Origin: an uncultured Rhodopila sp.
GTDB taxonomy: Bacteria > Pseudomonadota > Alphaproteobacteria > Acetobacterales > Acetobacteraceae
NCBI RefSeq assembly: GCF_903944925.1
Contig: NZ_CAJATU010000089.1
Span: forward strand, 1-64,000
Reading direction: 5' to 3'
DNA: 64,000 bases
Of the stretch, positions 8,095 through 16,347 are shown in pieces (the first letter of the stretch is position 1; each line of letters opens with the position of its first letter). Both the position numbers and the translations under genes were made by a program. The notes beneath the pieces were generated by a model. That model did not search any database. It was not told the origin of the DNA and saw nothing but the letters and a program-made list of their open reading frames with translations.

Positions 8095-9374
8095 TCGGCG
8101 CGTTCCTCCGCCGCATCCCACATGATGCGGGGGTCGAAGGTTTCGGCGGCGAAGATGGTCAGGATGACGACGGCGCAGAAGGCTACAGCGCCGATACCGG
8201 GTTCGATGGTCACGACGCCGCCGAATTGCACCAGGGCACCGAGCAGCGCTTCCATGAAGATGTCGATCATCGACCAGCGGCCGATCCAGGCTATGGCGTG
8301 GTAAAGGCGGGTGCGGTCGCGCAACCAGCCGGAATGACCGATCTGCACAGTGATCAGCATGAAGGTCAGGCCGATAAGCTTCATCATCGGCACTGCAATG
8401 CTGGCGAAGAATACCAGCGCGGCCAGCGGATACATGCCCGAATCCAGCAATTCCTCGACCCCGCCCAGTATCGTGCTGGGCGCACCCGCGCCGAGCTGCA
8501 TCACGGTCAGGACGGGGAAGATATTCGCCGGCAGGTACATCACCGCCGCAGCGATCACCAGGGCCCAGGTCCAGGCGAGGCTGTCGGGTTTGCGTTCGTG
8601 CAATTTCGAATCGCATCTTGGGCACTTCGCGCCCGGCTTCTCGGGGACAACGACCAGGGTGCAGGTTTCGCATCCGACGGCCCCGTCCGGAACAACTCCC
8701 GTGCGGGCGGCACGGCGCGAGATCTCGCGCGCACCCGTGCTGTCGAGCCGGTCCCAGACGGCTTCGCGATCCAGCGCGCCGTCGGCCCAGACGATCACCA
8801 CGGTCAGCGCCAGCAGCGCATAGACCCCGGCGTCGAGCGTGATCTTCACCAGGTCACCCAGTTTCACGTAGGCGACGAACACGCCCAGCACGAAGACTTC
8901 CAGCATCGACCACGTCGACAGCCGCTCGACGATCGAGAAGATGCGCCGCAGGTGCTGCGGCGGGTTCGGCCCGCGCACGCGCAGCAGCACGTAGACCGTG
9001 CCCAAAAGCTTGGCCAGCGGCGCCAGGATGGTCACGAAGATCACCACGATGGCGAGGCCCGACATGTTCCGCCGCACCAGCTCCACCGGGCCGGACAGGA
9101 TGCCGGCCCGATGCACCATGCCTGCCTGGCTGACCGTCATCAGCGGGGTCAGGCACATCACCGCCAGCAGGATCAACGCGGCGACGGCCAGGGCGATGGT
9201 GTGCTCCAGCGGATGCCGCCTTGCTTTCCGGAGCACGGTGCCACAGCGGTCGCAATGGGCCGTTGTGCCGGGGGCAAGCGCGGGCTCGATCTGGAACAGC
9301 CCGCAGCCCGGGCATTCGCGGAGTCCGCCTTCCGTCAATTCAACCGGCTCGTCGGCGACGAGCTTGTGGCTCAC
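8079..9374 (-). CDS. pqiA: PqiA, inner-membrane protein of the Pqi lipid-transport system
   Basis: The 431-residue protein has two PqiA repeats. Each repeat has a zinc-ribbon-like Cys pair set (CPGC at 21-24 with CDRC at 41-44; CETC and CPRC near 230-250) followed by four hydrophobic segments. PqiA works with the MCE protein PqiB and lipoprotein PqiC in an envelope-spanning lipid path. The start is GTG, overlapping the pqiC stop as GTGA. Gene order here is pqiB-pqiC-pqiA, unlike pqiA-pqiB-pqiC in E. coli. Its end overlaps the convergent AraC gene by 16 bp. Confidence 0.9.
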   Translation of the reverse strand: MSHKLVADEPVELTEGGLRECPGCGLFQIEPALAPGTTAHCDRCGTVLRKARRHPLEHTIALAVAALILLAVMCLTPLMTVSQAGMVHRAGILSGPVELVRRNMSGLAIVVIFVTILAPLAKLLGTVYVLLRVRGPNPPQHLRRIFSIVERLSTWSMLEVFVLGVFVAYVKLGDLVKITLDAGVYALLALTVVIVWADGALDREAVWDRLDSTGAREISRRAARTGVVPDGAVGCETCTLVVVPEKPGAKCPRCDSKLHERKPDSLAWTWALVIAAAVMYLPANIFPVLTVMQLGAGAPSTILGGVEELLDSGMYPLAALVFFASIAVPMMKLIGLTFMLITVQIGHSGWLRDRTRLYHAIAWIGRWSMIDIFMEALLGALVQFGGVVTIEPGIGAVAFCAVVILTIFAAETFDPRIMWDAAEERADQAKA

Positions 9375-10114
9375 CGCCGCCCCGGCGCCGCGGCCAGCAT
9401 TTGGGCGATCTCATCGGCGACCTGCGCGATGGCGGTACTGGTTGCGGCGATCTGGCCTTCAACCCCGGGAGAGGGTGGCGGTTGGGATATGCGCAGGGTG
9501 CGCGTGTCGGGCGCGGGTTGCGACTTGAATGAAACCGATGCCTGCCCGATCAGCAGAAGGTTGCCAGCACGATCGACGTCGAGGCGGGAGAGTTCAACTT
9601 CGATCGTGGCTTCGGGCGAGCCGGTGACGGCGCCGGCGGAGGTGTAGACCGTGGTTTGCGGCAGCCGCTCGGTCAGGTCCTGCGCGAGGACGCGGGTCAG
9701 CATGGCGTCGAGCGGCTCGGCCCACCACTCGGTGCCGCGCAGAACAACCCGGTAGTCTTCCGAGGTCTGGACGATCTGGTTGCGCTGCAGGTAGCGGGCG
9801 ATGCCGACGGTGTGCAACGACACGACCCGCGGGGCGCCGGATACCGCCGTGCCGGGTAGGGAGGCAATGGTATATAGCCTGGGGTCGGGGGAGGAACAGG
9901 CGGCCAGCAACGTTGCGCCGAGTAGCACCGCACAGCCAGCGAACCGCCATCCTCCAAACGTCATGGTCCGCGCAGCATGCCCCCGGCGAAGGCCGCGGGG
10001 CGGACCATCCACGCCTTGCGGTGCCGGTCGCGGCAAAGGCATGGATGGCGGGCCTTCGCCCGTCATGACGATGGCGCGCGACGGGCGAACCTTCAATCGA
10101 AACAAGCGTATCAT
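9371..10114 (-). CDS. pqiC: PqiC-type lipoprotein (ABC transport auxiliary, DUF330)
   Basis: The mature part is a PqiC/DUF330 domain: PRLYTIASLPG, then YLQRNQIVQTSEDYRVVLRGTEWWAEPLDAMLTRVLAQDL and a conserved RISQPPP segment. PqiC sits at the outer membrane and contacts PqiB. A signal peptide with lipobox LAAC begins near Met51 (ATG 9964). The reading frame runs unbroken back to ATG 10114, which overlaps the pqiB stop as ATGA. The extra 50 residues are largely encoded by palindromic repeat copy B. Either translation begins at 9964, at the repeat's edge, or it couples at 10114 and makes an unusual N-terminal extension. The mature domain is secure; the start is not. Confidence 0.85.
   Translation of the reverse strand: MIRLFRLKVRPSRAIVMTGEGPPSMPLPRPAPQGVDGPPRGLRRGHAARTMTFGGWRFAGCAVLLGATLLAACSSPDPRLYTIASLPGTAVSGAPRVVSLHTVGIARYLQRNQIVQTSEDYRVVLRGTEWWAEPLDAMLTRVLAQDLTERLPQTTVYTSAGAVTGSPEATIEVELSRLDVDRAGNLLLIGQASVSFKSQPAPDTRTLRISQPPPSPGVEGQIAATSTAIAQVADEIAQMLAAAPGRR
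9959..10070. repeat. REP/BIME-like palindromic repeat, copy B, inside the 5' part of pqiC
   Basis: ATGGTCCGC (9963-9971) pairs with GCGGACCAT (10000-10008) around a GC-rich inner stem. A second hairpin pairs ATGGCGGGC (10045-10053) with GCCCGTCAT (10058-10066), one wobble, around CTTC. Between them ACCATCCACGCCTT faces AAAGGCATGG. The same CCATCCACGCCTT core and two-hairpin layout occur in copy A. The repeat overlaps the frame from the pqiB stop to the pqiC signal peptide. Confidence 0.7.
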
Positions 10115-11802
10115 TGTCCACCCGTATCTGTCCGGCCGCGTACCAGCGCCTCCGGATGGCGTGTCAGAAGATCGGCCAGGGCCTGGAACGAGCGCACCGC
10201 GTCGTTGAGCTGTGCCATCAGATGATCGAGATCGCGGTGAAATTGCGTGTTGTCGCCGTAGCCGGTGTTAACCGATCGCATCAGGAGGTCCATCTGCTTC
10301 AGCGAAATCTGTAGCTCGGTGGCAACGCCGGGCAACTGTTTCAGGGTCGGACCCATCTCGATGTCCAGCTTCTTGATCGCCGACTCGGCCGAGGTCATTG
10401 TCGCGGCGACCGCGTTCAGGGTCTGCTGAAGCTGCGGACCGCTGCTCAGCGAGCTGAAATTCTTGGTAATGGTCGCGACGCTTTGCCCGATGCTGGCGAA
10501 CGGAATGGCGTTGACGTTGCGCAACAGATCCCCGGCCGATGCCTGCAAGCCTGCCAGGCCGGCGGTTTCCGTCACCGGGATCAGGAACGATCCGTTCTCC
10601 TCGGTCACTTTGACATTCGGCGCATCGGGGACGACTTCGAGCGAGATCAGCATCTCGCCGGTCAGCAGGTTGCCGCTTTGCAGCGACGCGCGCAGGCCCT
10701 TGGACACCAGCAACTGAACCGCCTCGGCGGTATTCTTGAAGGCCTGGTTGCCCACGCCCAAAACCCGCTCCGGTTCCACCTCGAAGCGGACCGGCGCCTG
10801 CACCGTGTCGTTGGCAACGTCGAAGGTGAGGCGGACATCGGTCACGGCACCGACACGCAGGCCGTGCATGACCACATCCGATCCGGGCGACAGGCCGCGC
10901 ACCGAGGACGAGAAATAGGCCAGCAGGGGAATTTTCCGGCTGTAGGAGGCGTTCTTCGCGGCCTCCTGATTGACGAACAGCGGAAACACATGCTCCGCCG
11001 CGGCAACCGGGCTGTTTTCTCCCCGCGCCGCGGTCTCGAACGCAATGCCGCCCAGCAGCAGGGCACGCAGCGATTCCACCTGCACCTCAACACCGCCGCC
11101 GCCGAGCTTTACCGACAGGCCCGAGGCGTTCCAAAACCGCGTCTGGTCGCGCACATAGCTGTCATACGGGGCGCGAACGAAGGCGTGGATGGTGACGTTC
11201 TCCGCCATCTTGCCGATGTCCCAGCCGAGGACCTCGCCAACCGACAGGCCGCGGTAGAACACCGGCGAGCCGAGGCTGACCGAACCAAGCTGCTCGGATT
11301 GCAGAAAAAACGTGGTCCCGGGCACATCGCTGTCGATCACCGGCGGATCCTCGCGGCCGACGAAGCTGCGTTGCGGCTTGGCGGTGGGGTCGCCGGGCAG
11401 CATCCCGACATAGGAGCCGGACAGCAGCGTGCTGGCGCCCGATATATTGCCGGCGAACAGGCGCGGCTTGACCACCCAGAATTGCGTCCCTTCAGTCAGG
11501 AACTGCTCGGCCTGGGCGGTGGTGGCGATGGTGACCAGCACGCCCCGGCGGTCCTTGGTGAAGTCGAAGCTTTTCACCGTGCCGAGGGTGATTTCCTTGT
11601 ATTTGAGCTGGGATTGCCCGGCCTGCAGCCCCTCGGCGTCCTGGAAGGAGACGACGATATTCGGGCCTTCCCGGGACAAGGTGTCCCAGGCCAGCCACAG
11701 GCCGATCAGGATCGCGACGAGCGGAACGGCCCAGATCACCGGCAGGCGGCGGCTTTTCCGGACGGCCGACTGGCCGAGAGGCTTGGGCTGGATGCCGCTC
11801 AT
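10111..11802 (-). CDS. pqiB: PqiB, MCE-domain lipid-transport protein
   Basis: The 563-residue protein has one N-terminal membrane helix (VIWAVPLVAILIGLWLAW, about 23-40). Three MCE domains follow (about 45-135, 160-250 and 285-385; for example VSFQDAEGLQAGQSQLKYKE). A long helical C-terminus follows, as in PqiB/YebT proteins that form a periplasmic tunnel for lipids. The stop overlaps the pqiC start. It is the first gene of pqiB-pqiC-pqiA. The shared upstream motif (copy 3) stands 104 bp before the start. Confidence 0.9.
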   Translation of the reverse strand: MSGIQPKPLGQSAVRKSRRLPVIWAVPLVAILIGLWLAWDTLSREGPNIVVSFQDAEGLQAGQSQLKYKEITLGTVKSFDFTKDRRGVLVTIATTAQAEQFLTEGTQFWVVKPRLFAGNISGASTLLSGSYVGMLPGDPTAKPQRSFVGREDPPVIDSDVPGTTFFLQSEQLGSVSLGSPVFYRGLSVGEVLGWDIGKMAENVTIHAFVRAPYDSYVRDQTRFWNASGLSVKLGGGGVEVQVESLRALLLGGIAFETAARGENSPVAAAEHVFPLFVNQEAAKNASYSRKIPLLAYFSSSVRGLSPGSDVVMHGLRVGAVTDVRLTFDVANDTVQAPVRFEVEPERVLGVGNQAFKNTAEAVQLLVSKGLRASLQSGNLLTGEMLISLEVVPDAPNVKVTEENGSFLIPVTETAGLAGLQASAGDLLRNVNAIPFASIGQSVATITKNFSSLSSGPQLQQTLNAVAATMTSAESAIKKLDIEMGPTLKQLPGVATELQISLKQMDLLMRSVNTGYGDNTQFHRDLDHLMAQLNDAVRSFQALADLLTRHPEALVRGRTDTGGQ

Positions 11803-11905
11803 GGCGCTGTTGCTGTGAACGTGGTCCGCATGTTTGCCCTAATTCCTTGTCGCCCGTGCCGCGCCGGGTGGCCTGGAGCGCGATTGTCCACATCCACGGC
11901 GGCGA

Positions 11906-11923
11906 CGCTATGCGGAACTGGCG
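11906..11923 (-). promoter_or_regulatory. Shared upstream motif, copy 3 (before pqiB)
   Basis: Plus-strand sequence CGCTATGCGGAACTGGCG, 104 bp upstream of pqiB. It keeps the CTATGC core and the TGG block but is the most divergent copy, so it is the least certain member. Confidence 0.4.
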
Positions 11924-11977
11924 CCCCGGCCAATACCGTTACGTGAATAACGACTTCGGCCGTCCTATGCTTGGCGG

Positions 11978-12229
11978 TCAGGGATACTTGCGGACGGCGG
12001 CCGCCCCGTTCGGCCCGGCGCAGCCGGCGCGATAGACGCCGTTTACGCAGTGGACGGTCTTCGGCGGTGCGGGAGCCTTGTGAACGACGGCGGCACCGTT
12101 CGGTCCGGCGCATCCCGCCCGGTAGACGCCGTTTGCGCAGGTGACCGCCTGTGCCGGGCGGGGGACGGCAAATCCCACGACGGCTGAGAGGCACAGAGAC
12201 GCCACGGCCAGCGAGACAGCATGTTTCAT
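11978..12229 (-). CDS. Small exported protein with two Cys-containing repeats
   Basis: The 83-residue protein has a clear signal peptide (hydrophobic to about Ala28). The mature part is two near-identical units, each CxNGVYRAGCAGPNGAA (about 31-47 and 61-77), joined by a Pro/Lys linker. Each unit has two Cys, so four Cys could form disulfides in the periplasm. Similar short NGVYRAGC proteins are common as hypothetical exported proteins in related bacteria; no function is known to me. It lies alone upstream of the pqi operon on the same strand. Confidence 0.7.
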   Translation of the reverse strand: MKHAVSLAVASLCLSAVVGFAVPRPAQAVTCANGVYRAGCAGPNGAAVVHKAPAPPKTVHCVNGVYRAGCAGPNGAAAVRKYP

Positions 12230-12379
12230 TGCAGGGAACCTCGGTTGGGAGAGGATTTCAGTTGTAGCAGCCGTCCAGATATAGGCGATTCAGACCTAAG
12301 CGTTATGGTTAGCGAGCAACCGCTTCTTGCTCCAGCGTCATGGCCCGGACTCTCCCGTCGAACGATGATGAGGCGGCGG

Positions 12380-12414
12380 CGTGCTGCCGGGCCGACAAAG
12401 GTCCCGGCAGCACG
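12380..12414 (-). terminator. Strong hairpin after the lipoprotein gene
   Basis: CGTGCTGCCGGG (12380-12391) pairs perfectly with CCCGGCAGCACG (12403-12414) around an 11-nt loop. It lies just past the stop of the minus-strand gene ending at 12424. There is no long T run, so it could also protect the RNA end. Confidence 0.6.
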
Positions 12415-12423
12415 CCCCGGTTC

Positions 12424-12903
12424 TTATTGCATCGATATCACCACGGCATCGCCACCAAGACTCAGCATCAGGCCGGTGCGCCTCGCCCTGAGGTGCATGA
12501 TAACCCCCCTGCTGTTCTGCAGCCACAGATCGCCGGCGCTCGAGGTGCCGGCGGCAAAGCCGATACGGCCCTGGGCGTAGGCGCCCGGGAAATCCGCGAC
12601 GTTGCGCAGCCCGTAGACATCGCCCGAGGCATTGATCGTCGATGCTCCGATTCCGCCGATGCCGAGGCCGCCGACCGCGAACGGATACGACCGCCCGCGA
12701 AAGAACAACGTTCCGCTGCCACCGCCGCCGCTGCCGATGAACGCCGCCTGCACCTGGTTCATTTCCACGGTGCCGTCCGGCGTTCTACCCTCCAGCGATT
12801 GCGAGTCGATCGTCGGCGAGGAAGAGCATCCGGCAAACGGCATCGCTGCAGCGATGGCCAAGCCGATCACTGCGCGCCGTGATTGAGGTCGATCGAACGT
12901 CAC
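12424..12903 (-). CDS. Predicted lipoprotein, unassigned glycine-rich family
   Basis: With a GTG start at 12903 (AGGAG seven bases upstream) the protein has 159 residues. It begins with a twin-Arg-like QSRRAVIG, a hydrophobic stretch and a lipobox FAGC. The body is Gly-rich beta-type sequence (GGGGSGTLFFRGRSYPFAVG, then LQNSRGVIMHLRARRTGL). It recalls DUF1134/YSC84-like proteins, but I cannot confirm the family. A longer frame from 12963 exists but lacks a ribosome site and would overlap the next gene. Confidence 0.6.
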   Translation of the reverse strand: MTFDRPQSRRAVIGLAIAAAMPFAGCSSSPTIDSQSLEGRTPDGTVEMNQVQAAFIGSGGGGSGTLFFRGRSYPFAVGGLGIGGIGASTINASGDVYGLRNVADFPGAYAQGRIGFAAGTSSAGDLWLQNSRGVIMHLRARRTGLMLSLGGDAVVISMQ

Positions 12904-12937
12904 GGGTGAACTCCTGTGCGAATGGACGGTCCGGACG

Positions 12938-13552
12938 TTACGATGCTGGTTCAACGGCGACAAGCAGCGCCTCGGTGATGATCGCGGTGATGGTGTCGCC
13001 GACTCTCACCCGCTTGAGGTTCTGCTGGCCTGCCCGGGTGACCACGTCGATGGTGCGGACCGCGCCGCCGGACGGATCGACAAGAGAAACGGTATGGTGC
13101 GCCGTATCGACGGCCACAACCAGCCCGGTGACGACGAGCTTGCTACCCACGGCGCCCTCGGGCTTGGTCCCGGGCCTGGCGCGCACGCCGCCCACCGTCA
13201 TGGAGTTCTCCGGCAGCTTGGCTCCGGGGGGCGAGAGCACGTAAGCGGTCGAGATGAAATAGTGCGCGATCACCGTGTCGCCCACCTTGACCTGCGGCAG
13301 GTTCTGGACCTCGGGGCCGACCTTAAGGACGACCGTGTTGCCGTCGGCGCCCTGGAGGGTGACGGTGCGGGTCTGCTGGTCGATCGACTTGACGGTCGCC
13401 CGGGCGGTGACGGTTTGGCTATGCCCGATCCCTGCCATATCGGCGGCTTGGGCATAGGCCCGGGTTGCCAGACGCGGATGCAGCAGTCCGGGCGCAGCGA
13501 CAAACACGCCCAGCACGGCGGCTGCGGCGACGTGACCTAACCTGATAGCCAT
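12938..13552 (-). CDS. Exported protein of unknown function, two beta-rich repeats
   Basis: The 204-residue protein starts at ATG 13552, with AGGAG 8 nt upstream. It has a signal peptide (AAAAVLGVFVAAPGLLHP). The mature part has two related halves: ATVKSIDQQTRTVTLQGADG...VKVGDTV and GLVVAVDTAHHTVSLVDPSG...VRVGDTI, which look like small OB- or DUF5666-type beta units. A protein with the same repeat style is encoded at 38159-38770. Shared motif copy 4 stands 79 bp upstream. No catalytic residues are evident. Confidence 0.6.
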   Translation of the reverse strand: MAIRLGHVAAAAVLGVFVAAPGLLHPRLATRAYAQAADMAGIGHSQTVTARATVKSIDQQTRTVTLQGADGNTVVLKVGPEVQNLPQVKVGDTVIAHYFISTAYVLSPPGAKLPENSMTVGGVRARPGTKPEGAVGSKLVVTGLVVAVDTAHHTVSLVDPSGGAVRTIDVVTRAGQQNLKRVRVGDTITAIITEALLVAVEPAS

Positions 13553-13630
13553 TTGAGTTTCTCCTTGAGGCTCGGTACAATGCCGCAAGATCGGGCATTT
13601 GTCGCTTCTGTGCCGCAACCGAGCGGCGGC

Positions 13631-13648
13631 GACTATGCGAATTTGGCA
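13631..13648 (-). promoter_or_regulatory. Shared upstream motif, copy 4
   Basis: Plus-strand sequence GACTATGCGAATTTGGCA, 79 bp before the start of the exported repeat protein. It keeps CTATGC and TGGCA. Confidence 0.5.
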
Positions 13649-13729
13649 CCGCGCGGTGAAGTCTGTGCTTAAATGACGGTTTCGGCGGTCAATAACCGCT
13701 TGCGGGGAGGCTCGCGGCGGTCGGCCGGA

Positions 13730-14728
13730 TCAGTTGGACGCCGAGTCCAACGTCCTGCGCCATTCCGACGGCGTCATGCCCGACCATCGCCGAAAGGCGC
13801 GTGAGAAGGCGCTGGCATCGGCATAGCCCAGCGACCAGGCGACGGAGATAACCGGCGTGGCGGGATCGCGCAGCATGCGTTGCGCGGTTTCATACCGCGT
13901 GTCGCCGAGCATCCGGTTGAACCGCGTCCCGCTCTTGCCCAGCAGCCGGTTCAGAGTGCGCGGATGAACGCCCAGCGAAGCGGCGACCGCGGGCGCCGAG
14001 GGTTTGTCGACCGCGTTCCATGCAGCCAAAACGGTGCGAACCTCGGCCGCAACATCGCGGCCGGGCCGCCATCCGGATGCCACGCGCGCGCCGCCGCCGC
14101 TGGATATCGGGTCGCGGCCCAGCCATTCGCTGTCGAACTCCATCGACGTGACCCTGTTATCGAAGGTCACCGGCGCTTGCAGCAGCGCCGCGGGACGCTG
14201 CGGATCGGCCGGCGGGGGGTGCGCGAAACGGAGGCCTCTTGCGCGCCAGTGCGGCCCGCACAGCACGCGCAGGGCGGCCGTTGCAAACCCGATCGCGCAA
14301 TCCGTCAATTGGTCGCACCCGGGGGTGCTGTCCGGCAACGGGATGCAGCCGATAGTGCAGGTCGTGCCGGAAACGCTAAGGGTCAGGAACGCATTTGGAA
14401 AGGTCTCCGGCTGCGCGATCATCCGCATCAACGCCGCGCCGACACGGGCGTCGCGTTGCGCCGCTTCGGTCAACCGCGTCCCCGCCCGCAAGCCAACCAG
14501 CAGGCCGAACTCAGCCTGTGCCGCCAACGCCGCCGCGCATTTGAACGCCAGTCCCAGCCTTCCCAGCGGCACGATCGGCTCAGCCCCGGCGAACCAGCCG
14601 CGGGTGAAGCCGGCGCGGCCGAAAGCTGCCTCGGCGGAGAGGCCCTGCTCGCCCAAAAGCTCCGGGATGAACGCGGCGGCGCCAAGCCGAAGCCGGAGGC
14701 GCCGCGGCAGTTGGACATCGCGGGACAC
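13730..14728 (-). CDS. AraC family transcriptional regulator (arabinose-binding-domain type)
   Basis: The regulator has 332 residues if read from GTG 14728, which has AGGGAG five bases upstream; an in-frame TTG at 14755 is less likely. The N-terminal domain resembles the ligand region of OruR/ArgR-type AraC proteins. The C-terminal DNA-binding part has AVAASLGVHPRTLNRLL and WSLGYADASAFSRAFRRWSG, the classical second-helix signature. Motif copy 5 stands 104 bp upstream of this start, so autoregulation through the motif is possible. The inducer is unknown. Confidence 0.85.
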   Translation of the reverse strand: MSRDVQLPRRLRLRLGAAAFIPELLGEQGLSAEAAFGRAGFTRGWFAGAEPIVPLGRLGLAFKCAAALAAQAEFGLLVGLRAGTRLTEAAQRDARVGAALMRMIAQPETFPNAFLTLSVSGTTCTIGCIPLPDSTPGCDQLTDCAIGFATAALRVLCGPHWRARGLRFAHPPPADPQRPAALLQAPVTFDNRVTSMEFDSEWLGRDPISSGGGARVASGWRPGRDVAAEVRTVLAAWNAVDKPSAPAVAASLGVHPRTLNRLLGKSGTRFNRMLGDTRYETAQRMLRDPATPVISVAWSLGYADASAFSRAFRRWSGMTPSEWRRTLDSASN

Positions 14729-14831
14729 ATTGACTCCCTGTTTCCGCGCGGACAACGCACAGGCGGAAGGCGGAAAAGTTCGCGCGCTCTTCCGATAACG
14801 GGATGAAGCTTGCCCCCGCGCCAGGCCGCGC

Positions 14832-14849
14832 GGCTATGCAGTTCCGGAA
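14832..14849 (-). promoter_or_regulatory. Shared upstream motif, copy 5 (before AraC regulator)
   Basis: Plus-strand sequence GGCTATGCAGTTCCGGAA, 104 bp upstream of the AraC gene read from GTG 14728. It is the copy most suggestive of autoregulation. Confidence 0.5.
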
Positions 14850-14982
14850 GCGTGTAATGCGGGGAACGACAAAGTTGCGTTCTGCCGGGTGTCTCCGCTC
14901 TACGAGCGATGGCCTCCGGACGTTCATGCGGGAGCGAGTCACATGGGCTACCAGTTTCGCCACTGGCAGGGACCATCGCCCG

Positions 14983-16242
14983 TCAGGCCCGGTGGCCGCC
15001 GGACGGCTCGACCCAACCCGCATGCAACGCCAGGCCAACCACCCCTACCGCCAGATAAATCAGGCTGCAGGCCATGATCATCCGTTGAACGCCGGCCAGC
15101 TCAATCGCTCCCGGCATGAGCAGCATGGCCAGGAGAATGCCCGCACTGTTCGCCGCCAGGTAAGCTCGCATCCCGGCTGCCCTGTCCGCTGGCCGCAGGC
15201 GGGTCTGACGCAACACCGCCAACGGGATGTCCTTCATCGGACCCCCGATGGCGCCCAACCCGGCCGCTGCCGCGAAACCGGGCAGCAGCCAGGGGCCCGG
15301 CAGCAAGCCCGCCAGTCCAAGCAGCGCCAGACCCACGCCGATAACGATATTACCGCCGAACATCTGGAACTGCGGCCGGGCCGGAAGATGCCGGCTGCCG
15401 AAAAACACCGTCGCGAGAAGATTGGTGCAGCCATAGGCCGACAGCACGAATCCATAACCACCGAGACCGGCCCCTGCGGCGCTGTGCTGCGCAATCATGA
15501 GCGGGAGCCCGAGGAAGAACACGCCGTACCAGGTGCCATTCAACAACCCTGTCACCGCGAGGCAGTAACCAAGCAGCGGATGGCTCATCATGGCGCGGAC
15601 GCCGCGCGTGATACTGAACCAAACCGATCCGCGTTCGGTGCTGCGCGTGGCGGGTAACCGGGGGCGCAGGCGGGTGATCAGCAACAGCGCCGCCGCCGAG
15701 ACAAGGAAGCTGAACGCATCGAGCGTCAGGAAATGCGCCAAAGGAACGGCCCCGGCGAGCAGCGCGACCAGGCCCGGGCCGAGAAGCCGGGCGCTCCGAT
15801 CGGTTGCGTCGAGCAGGCCGTTGGCGGCAGGCAGCATATCCGCGTCGCTGACCAGGGACGCCAGCACCGCCTGGAGAGCCGGCTGAAATACCGCCTGCCC
15901 GACCGCCAGCAAGACGATCACACCGATTAGTTGCGCGGCCGTCGGACCACCGAAGGTCAACCAGAGGGCAACCGCAGCCGCGAGAGCGCAGGCGCGTGCA
16001 AGGTCCGCCCCGATCATGCTGCGCAACTGATCCCAGCGATCGGCCCACCGGCCGATGCCGAGCACCGCAAGCAGGACAGCGAGCGCTTGCAACGCGGACA
16101 AATAGCCGGCGTTACGGCCGAACACGCCGACAGCAATCCAGGTCAGCGCTACGGCGTAGAGTTGGTCCCCGAGGGCGGAAAAGGACAGGCCGCCCCACAG
16201 CAGCGCAACCCTGGCGCTGCGCAGCGGGTGGACTATGCGCAT
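14983..16242 (-). CDS. Major facilitator superfamily transporter
   Basis: About 419 residues with roughly twelve hydrophobic segments. The loop after helix 2 has GRWADRWDQ, a version of the MFS motif (GxLaDrxgrr). N- and C-terminal halves are similar in size. It resembles the MFS_3/enterobactin-exporter-like group, so efflux is more likely than uptake, but no substrate can be named. ATG 16242 (MRIVHPLRS) fits homologues better than ATG 16281; neither has a strong ribosome site. RNase D lies upstream on the same strand. Confidence 0.8.
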   Translation of the reverse strand: MRIVHPLRSARVALLWGGLSFSALGDQLYAVALTWIAVGVFGRNAGYLSALQALAVLLAVLGIGRWADRWDQLRSMIGADLARACALAAAVALWLTFGGPTAAQLIGVIVLLAVGQAVFQPALQAVLASLVSDADMLPAANGLLDATDRSARLLGPGLVALLAGAVPLAHFLTLDAFSFLVSAAALLLITRLRPRLPATRSTERGSVWFSITRGVRAMMSHPLLGYCLAVTGLLNGTWYGVFFLGLPLMIAQHSAAGAGLGGYGFVLSAYGCTNLLATVFFGSRHLPARPQFQMFGGNIVIGVGLALLGLAGLLPGPWLLPGFAAAAGLGAIGGPMKDIPLAVLRQTRLRPADRAAGMRAYLAANSAGILLAMLLMPGAIELAGVQRMIMACSLIYLAVGVVGLALHAGWVEPSGGHRA

Positions 16243-16347
16243 GCGGTCAGTCTTTGCGAATAATTCGCAACACACTGCCATGCGGCTTGGCCAGCGGCAA
16301 TCGGGCGCCGCCGGTCGATGATCGAGGAACCGTCGGTGCGAGCTCGA

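Noticed and set aside
8046-9647. 533-codon plus-strand frame across pqiA and pqiC
   Set aside because: His/Gln/Arg-rich translation with no family features; it is the shadow of pqiA and pqiC.
16231-16251. Further copy of the shared upstream motif (GACTATGCGCATGCGG)
   Set aside because: It lies at the start codon region of the transporter gene and lacks the ATTCCGG block.
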